A DNA stretch of 64,000 nucleotides from Heliopora coerulea (lineage: Eukaryota > Cnidaria > Anthozoa > Scleralcyonacea > Helioporidae): positions 1 through 64,000 of the forward strand of contig JASJOG010000215.1 in NCBI GenBank assembly GCA_030142905.1, in the 5' to 3' direction. The notes under the pieces were generated by a model. The model saw nothing but the letters and a program-made list of their open reading frames with translations. It was not told the DNA's origin and ran no database searches. A program made the position numbers and the translations under genes. Shown piece after piece: positions 11,789 through 22,978 of the stretch; position 1 is the stretch's first letter, and every line of letters begins with the position of its first letter.

Positions 11789-12639
11789 ATGAGCAATATG
11801 TCGTTGATTAGCGAAGAGATTGTTTCAAGCGATATAAGCGATGTCTCAAGCTGTTCTTCACAATCGAATGATTCACAATCGAGCGAAGATGAAGTATTTT
11901 TATCTGAGACACAGTTCGTACCGTATCAAGATGAGCCACTGGCAGATTCAGACGAAGAAAATGATGAAACGAGCGACGAAGAAAATGATCTTGATGGGCT
12001 TACTCAAAGCGTTTTGGTTGCTCGTCTTGAGCAAAAGATCAAATTAGATTCGTGGTAAGAAGTTTTTATTGAAATGAGAAAGTATGCATTCTTCAATTTT
12101 AAAATATCAATCAGCCATGTTTACTTGAACTTAGGTGCTCCTGTGGAAAATGTCGCACTGATCATTTGGTTGGTGCTCGAGAGTATAGATGCTGTCGTGA
12201 AGTAACCGAGGCGCTGGGGAAACTAACTTTTGACGGCAGCATTGAAAAGATATCATGTGTAACGCTGCACAAAGATTACGAAGCCCTCACTAACGAAACG
12301 GTCCTTCTTCAAGTCGGTCCTTTGCTAAACGACAAGCATGGGAGAAGTTATCGACGTCGTTCTTCGGTTTCAATCAAGGCGTAAGGATATAAATTAAAAT
12401 AAAGTTGCTATTAAAGAAATGTCAGTAATCTTGGCAACGCTACAATCAAATGAATTTATACCTTTGATTCATTAAGGTATCTTCGTGCCGTGGGATATCG
12501 TTGGCTTGCTCGCTGGTTGTTTGGTTACATGGGTCCAGAAAACACAAGACCTTTGCCAGCATGCACATACAACCAAATAAGGGAAAAATACAGAACTGGC
12601 GGTTCAACTGGTTATGCTGAAAGCAATGAACGGAGTTGA
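11789..12639 (+). CDS. P2X7-C-terminal ('ballast')-domain protein carried in the transposon, 3 exons, 224 aa
   Basis: Exons 11789-12054, 12135-12380 and 12477-12639 join in frame (675 nt including TGA) through GTAAGA and GTAAGG donors and TTAG and TTAAG acceptors. Residues 1-88 are acidic and serine-rich (SDEENDETSDEEND) with a short FVPYQDEP motif. Exon 2 begins W89-C-S-C-G-K-C95, then Y-R-C108-C109, and continues SCVTLHKDYEALTNETVLL. Exon 3 reads YRWLARWLFGYMG, LPACTYNQIREKY and GSTGYAESN. This WCxCGxC / CCxE / CxxxH / IR pattern is the signature I know from the cytoplasmic ballast domain of vertebrate P2X7 receptors and from many stand-alone cnidarian proteins. In P2X7 the domain coordinates zinc and binds guanine nucleotide; its role alone is unknown. 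The gene lies between the Kolobok ends and converges on the transposase. No membrane segments are visible, so this is not a receptor. Confidence 0.85.
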
Positions 12640-12759
12640 TACTAAAAGTACTGCTATATTAAAATACTTTTTTCCCTTCAACCATATTTAATGGAAATAG
12701 TTTATTAACGGCAAGACCAAGCATTAAAACAAATTGACTTTATATGTACAAAAGCATAA

Positions 12760-15700
12760 TTATGTGGGACAACTTTTTGCTGGATGTCCTTTTCTAGGTT
12801 GACCGCATTTCCGGCATGTAGGAGCTTTTCTAGATTTTTCACTTGAATGTGGGCCATTATTTATTGCAGCACAAGCATCTTGCATCCTGGTTTGTTCAAT
12901 TTCTACAGAAAAGCATAACACAAAAAGATTAGGGACAAACAATCCATTAGACTTTTGATAATAATTATACTGGGTACCACCTTTTAGAACTACGAGTAAA
13001 TGTATGAAACTTACCAGAGGGGAAAAGCTTAACTGGATTGATACTTCTTTCGGTCTCAGCTTTCTTTATGACATCATCTTTGCTGGCTCTGTTTGGAAAT
13101 TGTGTCACCAATGGCAAAGGTTGAGCTGCCTGATACCTTTTGGTAACGGCAGCTAGGTCAGAAATAGAAGTGGAGAAAAGCACTTTTCGGATCTCAGTTA
13201 CGTACTCTAAAAGTAATATAAAATTATTTAAACAATGAAAAGATGTTTGCTTATGTGTAATTGAAGCTTTTTACAGTAATCTTTTGCCTTACCATAAGTG
13301 TGTGGTGTTCTTACATCTCGAACAATTTCTTCTCCCAGTTTGTATTTGGGATAGGATACTTTTTTATACACTTCTCCACTTTTGCTTGTTGCCTTTTTCC
13401 TTCTCAGGTTTTCATTAAAATGCAATGCTGCCAGCACAATCCTACATACAAAAAAATACTATATTTTACTGTCATGTTCTGATTTGTGAAAGCATTGCAC
13501 ATTGGAAAGTACTTATAATATTGACTAAAGGATGTTGCAACCTGCCATATGAGCCCATCCATGAGAAGAAAAGCATTTTTGGATGCCAAAAGTTAAGTGT
13601 GGAATGAAAGCCCTCGAGGCAGCTGGTTTGAGCATCAGGTGAAAGCTTTTTAACAGCATTTTGAAGAGGCTTGTTGTTGAATATTGCTGTCATCTTCTCA
13701 TGTGCAATAGTGCCTATAATGTAAATGAGCAGGGTTTTTGTACTGTCCATAAACAGCTGCAGGTCTGTAGCCAACAGGGGTGTGTGATACACCAAATTTC
13801 AAAAGCATATCATTCTATGATATTATTTTTCTCACCAGTCTAGTTGAGCCTAATTTATAAATTAGACTAAATTCCATATTATAATAACTTCCCAGTAAAA
13901 TAAACAAGATGTAAATAGTTCCTGATTTTTACAAGTTCACTCACCATTTTTTATCCATTGCCGGGGTTTGATCAATTCCTCATGTGCACATTTACTAAAT
14001 AATTCATTTTCATGATCTTCATGGACATTTGAAACATGTTTTAAAAATGAATAGAACTTAGCATGAATCATTTCACCAAAACCTTCCTTTGTGGAAATTG
14101 CAGACCAGTATAAATGTCTCCTGACACCTTTAACCCAGCTAAGTATAATTTCACAACCTTTCTCCTTCCCTGCTTGGAGCATTTTCTTGGTGACAGACCT
14201 AGCAACATGCCATATGCCATAGAAGTGTTTTGTGCTTTTCTGGGTCTCTCTTATCCACTTTGCAATGCTGGTATGGCGATCCGACACAAACTTCTGAATA
14301 CAAATTCCAGCTTTCTGGAGAAATGAAAAACATCGCTTTGCCCCTTCCAATTCCATTTGATTACTACCACCAGTTTCATTGGCCTAAAAGCAATTAAATT
14401 TTGAACTATAATTACTGTAATACTTGATAAAAATAATAACGGTATTTCAACACAAAGCAATTATTGAAATAGCACTAATATTGTACTAGGAACAAGGAAC
14501 GTTTGCTGAAATGTGTTGACATAACATACCTGGAGTAGCTCAAAATGCACTAGTTTGTCCAATGGTGAACAAAACATGGAATAACAGCAGTATTTAGCAG
14601 AATGGCCCATTGAATCAAATCTGCCATCACCACTCCAAGTAACATTTTCCATACTTCTTATTTTGCTTAGGAGCTTCCCTTGATGTGCTTCCCAATGCTT
14701 TAGGATTGATGGCAGAATAAATTTTTTCTGGTGTCGGAAAAATGTTCTGATGCTAATGGCTGATATCCCAATATGTTTGAGTGTAAGTAATATCTTGCTC
14801 ACAGAAGCACCAGCCAACAAAATACCAAAACTCAGCATCATATTCCCCATGGGATATTTTCCAAAAGCCAATGGCTGGGAATCCCATTTGAATGCACCAT
14901 CGCCACATTCTGGACAATTTTGAATCATTGTTACCATTGTTCCATTTTTTACTGTCTTAACTGAGGGCTTGTTGTTACGGCATTTGAAACAAAACATTGA
15001 AAACAAGTTAAGGAGAACACTGTAGAATACCAGGAATTTTGGCTCTTCTTCAGGTTCCACATTTTGGCTAAAACTACAAACACAGTGATTGTTATACATT
15101 AATAATTTAATGATCACAATGGTAATATAAGTTATTGTACAACCCCCACCAAATGGTACATCCAGTGGTAACAATTTTCCTTCCAAACTAAGGGCCCCAG
15201 GTTAATATTTATAGGAGAGTGGGATTACATTTATTATGATGAAGGTGCTTACCTAACACAATTTCTTGGTTTCTTTGGAGATGCTTCACCACATGTATCT
15301 ACCTCACTCTCTGTCATTGATTCATCTTCAGGAGCATATTCTTCAGAGCTATCATCAACTTTCTCGGGTTCTTGAAATTCATGTTCAGTCTCACTTCCAT
15401 CTTTTAAATTTAAAGCAATGCATTCTTCTCCCGTGTGGTCTTCATTTTCCTATTGACGAATAGAAAGTGATTTATTTGACCCTATAGTGCAGTATGATAA
15501 GCTATGTATGTTTTGCCAAAAAACTTTTCTTAAGATTATAACTTCTATTAACTTACTAGTTTGCCTTCCTGGTCCTTGAGTTTTTCTTGTAACTTCATTG
15601 TTTTTGCTCTAAGTCGCTCAAGTTTTCTTTTCAAATTTTTCTTGTCACTTTTGTGCTTTGGACACCTTTCACATGTCTTAGCTTTGCTGTTTTGTGATGT

Positions 15701-16426
15701 TGTCAGTGTGTTATGGGGGGAGACACAAGCAGCTAGAGCTGAGGGAAAATTATTGGATAATGACACTAGGGACGATGGGGGTTGACCCGAGGAAAGTTCG
15801 GTTGTTGGTAGCTCTGGTGGTGATATTGGTAGTTGAAGTGTGGGCAAGGAAGGTTCAGATAGTGACTGTGGTTCTATTGGTGATGAAATGGTTCTTGTTT
15901 GTGGCAGATAGTCGCGGGCAGCAGCACGGATAAGCTGTAAAAATATTCATAAAGAAATAAAAAAAAACCAGAGAAATACTAAGTCTGTGAGGTAAAAGGC
16001 AAGAATTTGCACTATATAAATATTTACCAATCTTTTTTCTTTGGTCGATATTGTTTCATTGCAATCAGTATCTGATGATCCCGCCGTATCGATCGTTGGC
16101 ACAGAGCCCCGAGCCAAAAAGCATTTTGTATCACGTGAATCAAAACTTGTAAGTTCCTTAGCGAAGCGCTTCGTAAAGCAGCTGTCAGCGAAATGAGCAG
16201 AACATAAAAAGATTTTACTTGAGTATTTGGACGGATCGAAATCCGTTCGATGCCGCCTAACAAATTGCACCCATTTCTTTCTCACAGCTGGGTCTTTTGG
16301 AAAACAATGCATGGAAATCCCCTGAGTATCACCACTATTTGTGCATGATACTTTATTTGGTCCACCAGCAACACAAAAGGTCTTACAACGTCTTTGTTTA
16401 GCGATAGAAACATTGCATTCATCCAT
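12760..16426 (-). CDS. THAP-domain DDE transposase (Kolobok-type), 9 exons, 885 aa
   Basis: Exons (minus): 16028-16426, 15557-15934, 15253-15449, 14530-15067, 13945-14383, 13542-13764, 13293-13441, 13015-13206, 12760-12902. They sum to 2658 nt with matching phases and no stop, so the frame looks intact. Eight introns have AG acceptors and GT donors; the exon 6 donor (GTTGCA) is weak. Domains: THAP C2CH finger at residues 14-80 (C14, C18, W52, C75, H78); a proline/serine stretch and a lysine-rich coiled coil at about 210-259; an acidic segment at about 260-320; zinc-like CFKC (351-354) and CPEC (376-379). In the DDE core D472 lies in WSGDGRFD, D539 in FVSDRH and E701 in CLEGFHSTLNFW, with GIWHVARS between. 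A C-terminal zinc knuckle has CRKC, then His and Cys. It should bind the element ends and catalyse cut-and-paste transposition in the nucleus. Confidence 0.88.
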
Positions 16427-16450
16427 ATTCGTGACTCTTCCTGAAACATG

Positions 16451-16470
16451 TGCCCTGTTCTTTACGTCAC
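16451..16470 (-). promoter_or_regulatory. subterminal 20-bp repeat upstream of transposase start
   Basis: Perfect reverse complement of 11760-11779, placed just upstream of the transposase ATG. See the partner entry. Confidence 0.55.
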
Positions 16471-16634
16471 AATAAGTAATTCGACACTTTTTGACCGCGC
16501 GTGTAGTGAACCCGATTTTAACGCTAAAGCAGACATCTCTAAAGCTTTATAACTTTTTTTCTATTTACTTCTAGAATTTCTGCTTTTCAAATTCGTTTTT
16601 AGCACAGTCTAATCTACAATATTATGGTCTGAAA

Positions 16635-16654
16635 AAATTCGGGTCATAGGCACT
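16635..16654 (-). repeat. Kolobok right terminal inverted repeat
   Basis: Read inward it is AGTGCCTATGAC, CC, GAATTT. It is followed by TTAA at 16655-16658, the second half of the target duplication. Confidence 0.85.
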
Positions 16655-16658
16655 TTAA

Positions 16659-17066
16659 TGTCTTGCCCCATTCTCTGAAAATAGTATTTGACTGCAGATT
16701 CGTTCTTTCGTCTTCTATCTGGTTAATATTCAGCCAACGTGAGCTCCGGGACCTTTTACTCTCTCCAGTATAAGTGAAGCAACAGGATTTATATTCTACT
16801 TTGTACACAACTCCTGTAATTTGTGCATCTGACGGCAGATCTTTTGGCTGACGAAAAATATTGGCTAAGGTTAAAAACGGTTTGTACTCTTTGTACACGG
16901 AACCCCTTTGACGTATTGATGTTGTATCTGCAATAAATTTACAGGATGTGTTTAGCTGTGATGAATTTTCCATGGTGCCGTGACTTACACCTTCTATAAA
17001 TTTTGATGTACGGCCATTTATTCTAAGATCGTTCAAAACCTTGTATTTTTTTTTCTTGTCTTTCAC
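16659..17066 (-). pseudogene. PLE-3 copy A, GIY-YIG endonuclease remnant
   Basis: The minus-strand frame reads FLTLANIFRQPKDLPSDAQI, then GVVYKVEYKSCCFTYTGESK. This is the linker and GIY-YIG core of a Penelope-like element (xYK...C..C...YIGES..), with Cys-Cys in place of the usual spaced pair and degenerate residues afterwards. No reverse transcriptase is present. The downstream part was displaced to 11313-11572 by the Kolobok insertion. It is about as decayed as copy B at 24.3-24.7 kb. Confidence 0.75.
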
Positions 17067-17070
17067 GACT

Positions 17071-18930
17071 GAAGGTGAATGGTCTTCGCCAGGTGGGGAA
17101 AAGAAACTGTTTACTAGTGATAAGGTTACCTTAACGTGGTTAAGGAATAAGAAATATTTATCTATTCCTGGAAAAGATGAAAGAGAGGTGACCTATCTTG
17201 TATTGTCCCAGCTTTGTGGTGAACCTAAAGAGGATAGAGCTACAAACCAAGCACCAGTAGAGACTGTGGCCATCCAGCAGTATCGATGTAATGACCTTGT
17301 GCAGGAGTGTGAAGAAACAAACCAGGAACTTGTTATCTTTGAATCTCGAGTTAATAGAACAATACAGGAGAATGCGAATAATATAGCCAAACTCAAATGA
17401 GAATTTTCAGATATTATAAAGTCAGTGGCATGTAAAATCAGTGGCAGGATAAATTATCGGGTGATAGTGGAGATAACGCGAATGTACAAGTTGGAGTGGA
17501 GGAGCAGTACAAGTTGTATGGTGATAAACTCGACAACATGTTAGATTTGTGTAATGCTTTACAAACTGATGTACGAAACCATAAAGAAGATTTGACAATA
17601 ACATTGCATTCTTTGGATGAATGTCCAAGCTTCTTACAAATATCGGAAGATAGAGTTTTGAGCCTCTTGGTAAAACTCAACTCTACCAAAGCCTCTGGCC
17701 CAGATGGAATTTCAAATCGATTTTTGAAAGACTAAGCGGGCTTCCTGGCATCTCCTATTTGTATGATGATAAATGCATCTTTTCGCGAACGTCTTCCTAC
17801 TCAATGGAAACGAGCGGAAATATGTCAACTGCCGAAGAAAAAAGTTGTCATAAATCTCCAAAAAGACCCGAGACCAATATGATTGATCTCATGTATCTTG
17901 AACGTCGCTGAAGATTTTGGGGTACGCGATTATCTTAAACCTGCGATTCTTAAGATTGCCGATTATAAACAATTTGGCGCGATACCTAAATCATCTACTA
18001 CGCTTGCCATGGTGTCAATTATCCATAGATGGCTATCTCAAACCGATGGTAATAGAGCTACTACACGGATTATCTTATTTGATTATCGTAAAGCATTTGA
18101 CCTTATCGATCGTGAGATTTTGGCGGGTAAACTATGCTTTTTAGATTTACCGGTCAGTGTAGTTAACTGGATTATTGATTCTATAAGCGACCGATACCAA
18201 AGGATCAAACTTGCAGACGACTGTTTCTCCGAGTGGTGTAAAGTACCTTCAGGCCTCCCTCAACGCACAATTATGGTTAACGGCAAAGAACTTGAGATTG
18301 TTCCAATAGCAAAGTTACTTGGTCTTAGTATCTCTAGTAATTCAACCTGGAATGCGCACGTTTGAGATGTGATTAAGAAGGCATCCAAAAGAATCTACTT
18401 CTTAATCCAATTAAAGAGGGCAAATGTTTCTTACGACAATTTAAAATTATTTTACACTACGTGTATTAGATCAATTCTGGATTATGCTGTACCTGTTTTC
18501 CATTATTCTACCAAAATATTTGATGAATGAAATGGAACGTATTCAAAAACGTGTAACAGGAGTCATCCTTCCTGATCTTGAATATAGTAGAGTATTAGAA
18601 AGACCAGGTATAGATCATCTTGATGTACATCATAAAACTCCTTGTAAATCCCATTTTAAGTCAATTAAGAACAATGAAAATCATCGCCTCCATTGTCTTT
18701 TACCGCCATCTTATGATTACAGAATAATCTTAGATTCCAATTCCAAATTTTAAAACTAATCGTTGTAAGAACTCTTTCATATATTTTTCTTGTTATGATA
18801 CAAATTGTAGGGATTAATATAATTTGTAAACACGCAATTCAGGTGTTACTGGCTGTACATGTATTTCTTTTATAAGCTCAACAAACAATAAACAAACAAT
18901 AAATAATAAACAATTAACAATAAGGAATCA
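17071..18930 (+). pseudogene. non-LTR retrotransposon (CR1/L2-like LINE) with internal deletion
   Basis: From about 17600 broken frames read LLVKLNSTKASGPDGISNRF (RT finger), then from 17883 ILNVAEDFGVRDYLKPAILK and DYRKAFDLIDREILAGKL (RT motif A), up to KVPSGLPQ (start of motif B). Instead of the expected GTxLGP...YADD block the frame passes directly into VNGKELEIVPIAKLLGLSIS near 18262, so motif C has been deleted. The C-terminal part follows with stops (LFYTTCIRSILDYAVPVF; MNEMERIQKRVTG). The 3' end is an AACAATAAACAA-type microsatellite at about 18880-18930, as in CR1/L2-like tails. The frame 17041-17400 upstream (TLTWLRNKKYLSIPGKDE; coiled-coil-like end) is unrecognised and may be an ORF1 or another repeat. 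Confidence 0.72.
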
Positions 18931-19924
18931 ATATTTCTGTATTCTAATATTAAACGAAATTGAGGTCACTTGTGTCTCTTTTTACTCTTAGAAACAACGT
19001 GGTTCAACACGTCAGAAATCACGTATCATGCTTCATGTCTCTTAAATATCTTGACGATACCCTATCACGTTCGAAATAAAATGAAAAATTTGCCTGCATT
19101 GACTGGTGCTTAGCCCAGTTTTTCCAGTTAATTTTACCCATTACGAAACTTAACATACCAACAACAAGTGATGAGTTATGTGACAGACATTTTGTTCGAT
19201 CATGACACGACAGAGTATTCTTACATATTAATATTCGATATCGCCAAATTCAATTTACGACCCAAGTTCTAACATGGTAATAATCATCATACGTTTACCG
19301 CAAAAAGGAAAATCCATAAAACATTGACATTCGGTATCTCTTGCTTCACTACTTAGGCACTTACCTCATTCTCAACAGTCTGCAAAACAAAGGAAAATAA
19401 GCATTAGTTAAACGTTGTATCGTCCGTCACAGAGTAAGCCGTCCTCACGCACCAACTGAACTCTAGGTGTACCTCCTTAGATTTTTCCATGATGATCTGT
19501 GTGAGAGCGATGGATGAATATCAGGAAGTAGTGGCCCCTGATAAGACCCCACTCGCTTATATGTAGAAGTGAACGACCCCTCAGAATTAATCGAAATCGA
19601 GATTCCACGGAAGACAAAAAGACCTGGGACAGTGTCTCGCACCATGTAGAATTTTCTTTGGCTGTGGCTCCATAAACCATAAACCAATTGACAATTACAC
19701 CATCAGCTCTATTAATTTCCATGAGGTGATAATTGATTACAGTACATCCGAGTCAATTATTAATTCGAACAAATTAGCAGTGAATAAACCGATTGTTTTA
19801 GTAGAAACGAACAGATGTTAGTTTTCCAAAGTTTTAACGAATAACTCGGTATCGTAGCATTTTTTTACCGGAAAACTGATCTTAATTTACTGAGTTACTT
19901 GCGTTTACACTATTAATATCTGAG

Positions 19925-20130
19925 ATATATGCTGGAAATGCGGAAACTTGGAGATATGTTGAATAATCGATATGAACGTTCGTCAAGCTCTAATCTCAGA
20001 AAAACGATATCTGACCTCCAGACGGGGACCGAACTCGCAACTTTCTCATGACCAGCAAGGCGCTTTAACCATTGAGCTACCCAGACTGTGATGGCAAGCT
20101 AGGATTCAAATTTGATATAGCTGCGACCTA
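19925..20130 (-). mobile_element. tRNA-derived SINE, copy 1
   Basis: Read on the minus strand, a tRNA-like head has an A-box-like TAGCTCAATGGTTAAAGCGC and a B-box-like GAGTTCGGTCCCCGTC, followed by the family body containing GAGCTTGACGAACGTTCAT variants. The same body occurs in the copies at 20160, 22650 and 22881. Confidence 0.65.
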
Positions 20131-20159
20131 AGCGGCAGCCACGATATGTTAATAATATT

Positions 20160-20360
20160 ATTAGTGCGATATATGTTGGAAATGTCGGAGCTTGGTGATA
20201 TTTTCAATGATCGATGAGCGTTTGTCAAGCTTTAACCTCAAGTAAAACGATTTCGCAGTCCCAGACGGGGATCGAATCAGGAACCTTATGATGAACGGTG
20301 AGATGCTCTAACCATTGACCTACCGAGATTTAGATGGCGAGCTAAGGTGCAATTGACTAT
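20160..20360 (-). mobile_element. tRNA-derived SINE, copy 2
   Basis: Same family as the neighbour at 19925-20130: a minus-strand tRNA-like head (TAGGTCAATGGTTAGAGC; TTCGATCCCCGTCTGGGAC), then the shared body. The two sit head to tail. Confidence 0.65.
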
Positions 20361-22221
20361 ACCCGTTAACTAGAAGATGTCCAATAACATAGCCCATCAG
20401 ATTGCAGTATTTGCATTAGACTTCAGTAAGTTTATACCTCTAATGATTTGTATCGCTAAACCTAACTTTAATCCTTACTGTAAAAATAACACTAACAGTA
20501 ATTTTAACCCTAATCTTTATCTAAACCCTAGAAGTTTATTTCGAGCTAGATGTGAATGACCAGGAGGTCACTAACTACAGAAGTCACTTATCCCTATGGC
20601 ACCGGCTCTCCGTATTCAAAATCCCAATGGTCTCAACTCGGGTTCACGAGCCGAACGCAGCCTGCGGGCTAAATGTTGGCCTGACGATGAACAAATAGAG
20701 TTTTATTCTTACATCGAATACTTACTCTTTTTAAACTGTAAAGGGATCACCTCAAACATCAAATCGCTAATTGATGACGATTTCAAGCACGCTCAAACTC
20801 CACGTAGTTCCCAATTTTATTTTCGGCTTTCAGCTCAAGTTGCGCTTTTTTCAGGGAGTTTTGGTTCTACAGGTGATCCAGCTCTACTTAAAATTTCGCG
20901 TCCCCATCTACGTGAGGGGACGAACTTTGAACAAAAATTATTTTCAACTTAACAATATGAAAAGAGATTGTATATATTATTATATAGGTTTCTTTCTTTT
21001 TCTTATAAAGAAGAAACGCCAATGCTGTGTCATGTGCGTACAATAAAACTTTCGTGGTGGCTACATAAACACCGCTTCAAACATTACGATAGGTGTAGGT
21101 TTGTAAGATTTTATAGGTTGTTTCAGCTGTTCAATGCTAACCAATGCTAACAACAAAAAGAACACCAAGCAACAACCATTTGCTTATCACAGATTTTTAT
21201 GTTGGAAAATTAAACTATTTGAAGGGCTAAAATTGAATGTTTTAGAACGCTATTAATGAAGTTATGTAGTAAACAGATGAATTTGAAAATTTTAACTGAC
21301 AAAACTTAATATGTTCAGCTGTCGGGCCGTAATAAAAGACGACAGAGTTTCTCCCTATTCTCTAAACTACGACTTTGAAACCTAAACACGCATGTGCAGT
21401 TTGGCACAGGTGTTGGCTAAACAAATGACAAAACACTTCTTTTGTCACCAAATATTTTACTCGTCCGATTTCTTAGAACAATTTTGTGCTCCTTTTACAG
21501 CAGTCCGGCCATCCGTGCAAAAGCGGCTACCCATGCTACTCTTGTTGTTGATTTGGGACAAGAGTTTTCAAAATATTGCATTGCACGCAAAAGGTAAAAA
21601 AATCCCGTGCGGAGCTGCTACTCGATATTTATAAACAAAAATCCGAATCAGTGGGAAACATAATGGAGCCCAATTTACTATATACCGAAGATCTGTTTTC
21701 TAAGTAGGCGGAGCCTAACATGACTAAGAGCTCTACAATCCTTCAAAATTAACGACAACTTAGTTGTTTGACCAATTAAAAGCACAATTTTACTATTCTG
21801 CATTCCAGCAATCTGTCACAGTATAATGAGCGGAAATTAACGAACCAGTCAGAGATGGTTTCTTTTGCATCTACGCAACCTATCTTATTTCGCGGGTCTG
21901 TAAGCAGCCCCATACGATTGCGAACTCTTGATGCCAACAACAACCGGAGTAACGCAGAGATTTTCGATTGCGTTTTCTTAAAAATAGTTACTAAGCTAAA
22001 AACGATGAAACGGAAGTCTACCGGCATACATCGTCATCGGTTCGTTTCAGAAGTCCAACTTGACATATGCTTAACGTCAATCAACTTGAAGGAATATTAT
22101 ATGAGCTTTTTTACATTCACACTTGATTACATAAATGCCTACTATTGCTTGATCCGACTCTTCTATTCACCGGCATTATCACTTCAATAAATTCACGAAT
22201 TGTGTAGAAGCCCTGGACAAT

Positions 22222-22340
22222 GACCGTCGTAGCTCAGTTGCCGGAGACCTCAGTACATTTGGAGGGTCACTGGTACAATTCTCATCCGATGGCCCGAGAG
22301 TTGCATTTTTTACTTCTGATCCGGGTTAGACCTTGATATC
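22222..22340 (+). mobile_element. tRNA-derived SINE of a second family
   Basis: CGTAGCTCAGTTGCCGGAG (A-box-like) and, further on, GGTACAATTCTCATCC (B-box-like) are followed by GGCCCGAGAGTTGCATTTTT. The counterpart in the duplicated segment is split by a LINE at 32608-33655. Confidence 0.6.
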
Positions 22341-22649
22341 GACTCTAATTCACGTTAAGTTCGACAGAGTATCACCCGTGTCTCAAACACAATATTTATT
22401 AAGTCGAGATTAGTCATCACATTCAAACAATCGTTTGCAATCATCAGATGAGGTGTACTTTATCTTGAAGAATTCATTTCTATTTTCTTGCTGTTACTTT
22501 TTCGGCGGGACGTTTTGCGAAGACGGGATCGCTTACCCAGCAAATACATCCTAACAAGTAAACAGCTATTTCAATTTTCTGAAAAAAATTTTATCCAGCT
22601 AATGGCACTATAAAGTTAATAAGACTCAATTCGGTGAAAAAGATTTTAG

Positions 22650-22880
22650 TTTGAGATATGTGTTTTGGAAATGTGGGAGCTTGGAGATATCTTGAATGAT
22701 AAATAAACGTTCGTCAAGCTCTTTCTTCAGAAAAGCGATTTCCGAGCCTGAGATGGGGATCCAATCTGTAACCTTCTGATGACCGGTGTAACGTTCTAAC
22801 CATTGAGCTACCACGACTCAATCAGATGGTGAGCTAAGGTGCAAGTTCGACATATGTGTGACCTGAGTGGAAGCCACTGA
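22650..22880 (-). mobile_element. tRNA-derived SINE, copy 3
   Basis: The minus-strand head GTAGCTCAATGGTTAGAACG and GGTTACAGATTGGATCCCC mark the A and B boxes; the shared body (GAGCTTGACGAACGTTTAT, CAAGCTCCCACATTTCC) follows. It lies just outside the end of duplicated copy 1. Confidence 0.7.
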
Positions 22881-22978
22881 ATGTTTTTGGAAATGTGGGA
22901 GCTTGGAGATATCTTTAATGACAAATGAACGTTGGTCAAGCTCTATCGTCAGTGAAACGATTTCTGAGCTCCAAACGG
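22881..22978 (-). mobile_element. tRNA-derived SINE, copy 4, body only
   Basis: The body matches copy 3 closely (TTTGGAAATGTGGGAGCTTG through AAACGATTTC), but the tRNA-like head is missing because another repeat beginning GTGGTGGGCGATACCGG starts at about 22980. Confidence 0.55.

Larger units (their letters stand above)
11577..16654 (-). mobile_element. Kolobok-type DNA transposon with two convergent genes
   Basis: The element is 5078 bp. The left end AGTGCCTATGACATGAATTT and the right end read inward, AGTGCCTATGACCCGAATTT, form 20-bp terminal inverted repeats with two mismatches. TTAA flanks both ends (11573-11576, 16655-16658), the TTAA target preference typical of Kolobok and piggyBac. 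The transposase has a THAP domain and a DDE core unlike piggyBac, which favours Kolobok. The related PLE-3 copy at 24.25 kb has a single near-TTAA at the corresponding spot (GAGCTAATGTC), so it serves as an empty site. Cargo: a ballast-domain gene (plus) and the transposase (minus), meeting tail to tail near 12.65-12.75 kb. Both reading frames appear complete, so the copy may be young or autonomous. Confidence 0.88.
19205..22645. repeat. diverged duplicated segment, copy 1
   Basis: Long collinear similarity to 30135-34045. Shared landmarks include GCTTCACTACT.AGGCACTTACCT (19347 / 30270), GTGAGAGCGATGGA.GAATATCAG (19501 / 30468), the CTAAACCTAA tract (20456 / 30773), TGTCGGGCC (21320 / 31680), GGAAGTCT (22011 / 32370) and ATGGCACTATAAAGTT (22602 / 33994). 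Copy 1 additionally holds two tRNA-SINEs at about 19.9-20.36 kb. No gene is recognised in it; frames such as 20596-20952 are not conserved in copy 2. Confidence 0.75.

Noticed and set aside
13472..13795. Extended frames around the transposase exons taken as single-exon genes
   Set aside because: Joining at AG/GT sites gives consistent phases across nine exons, and the extensions beyond the sites lose family resemblance.
11577..16654. piggyBac element (because of TTAA)
   Set aside because: The transposase has a THAP finger and a D472/D539/E701 core with DRH and EGFHS contexts, which fit Kolobok rather than piggyBac.
20455..20530. True interstitial telomere
   Set aside because: CCTAA-like units are irregular and few, and the same tract recurs in the duplicated copy at 30.77 kb as part of a longer repeat.
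19925..22880. Functional tRNA genes
   Set aside because: A- and B-box-like segments are present but the cloverleaf is degenerate and each is followed by the same non-tRNA body, so these are SINEs.
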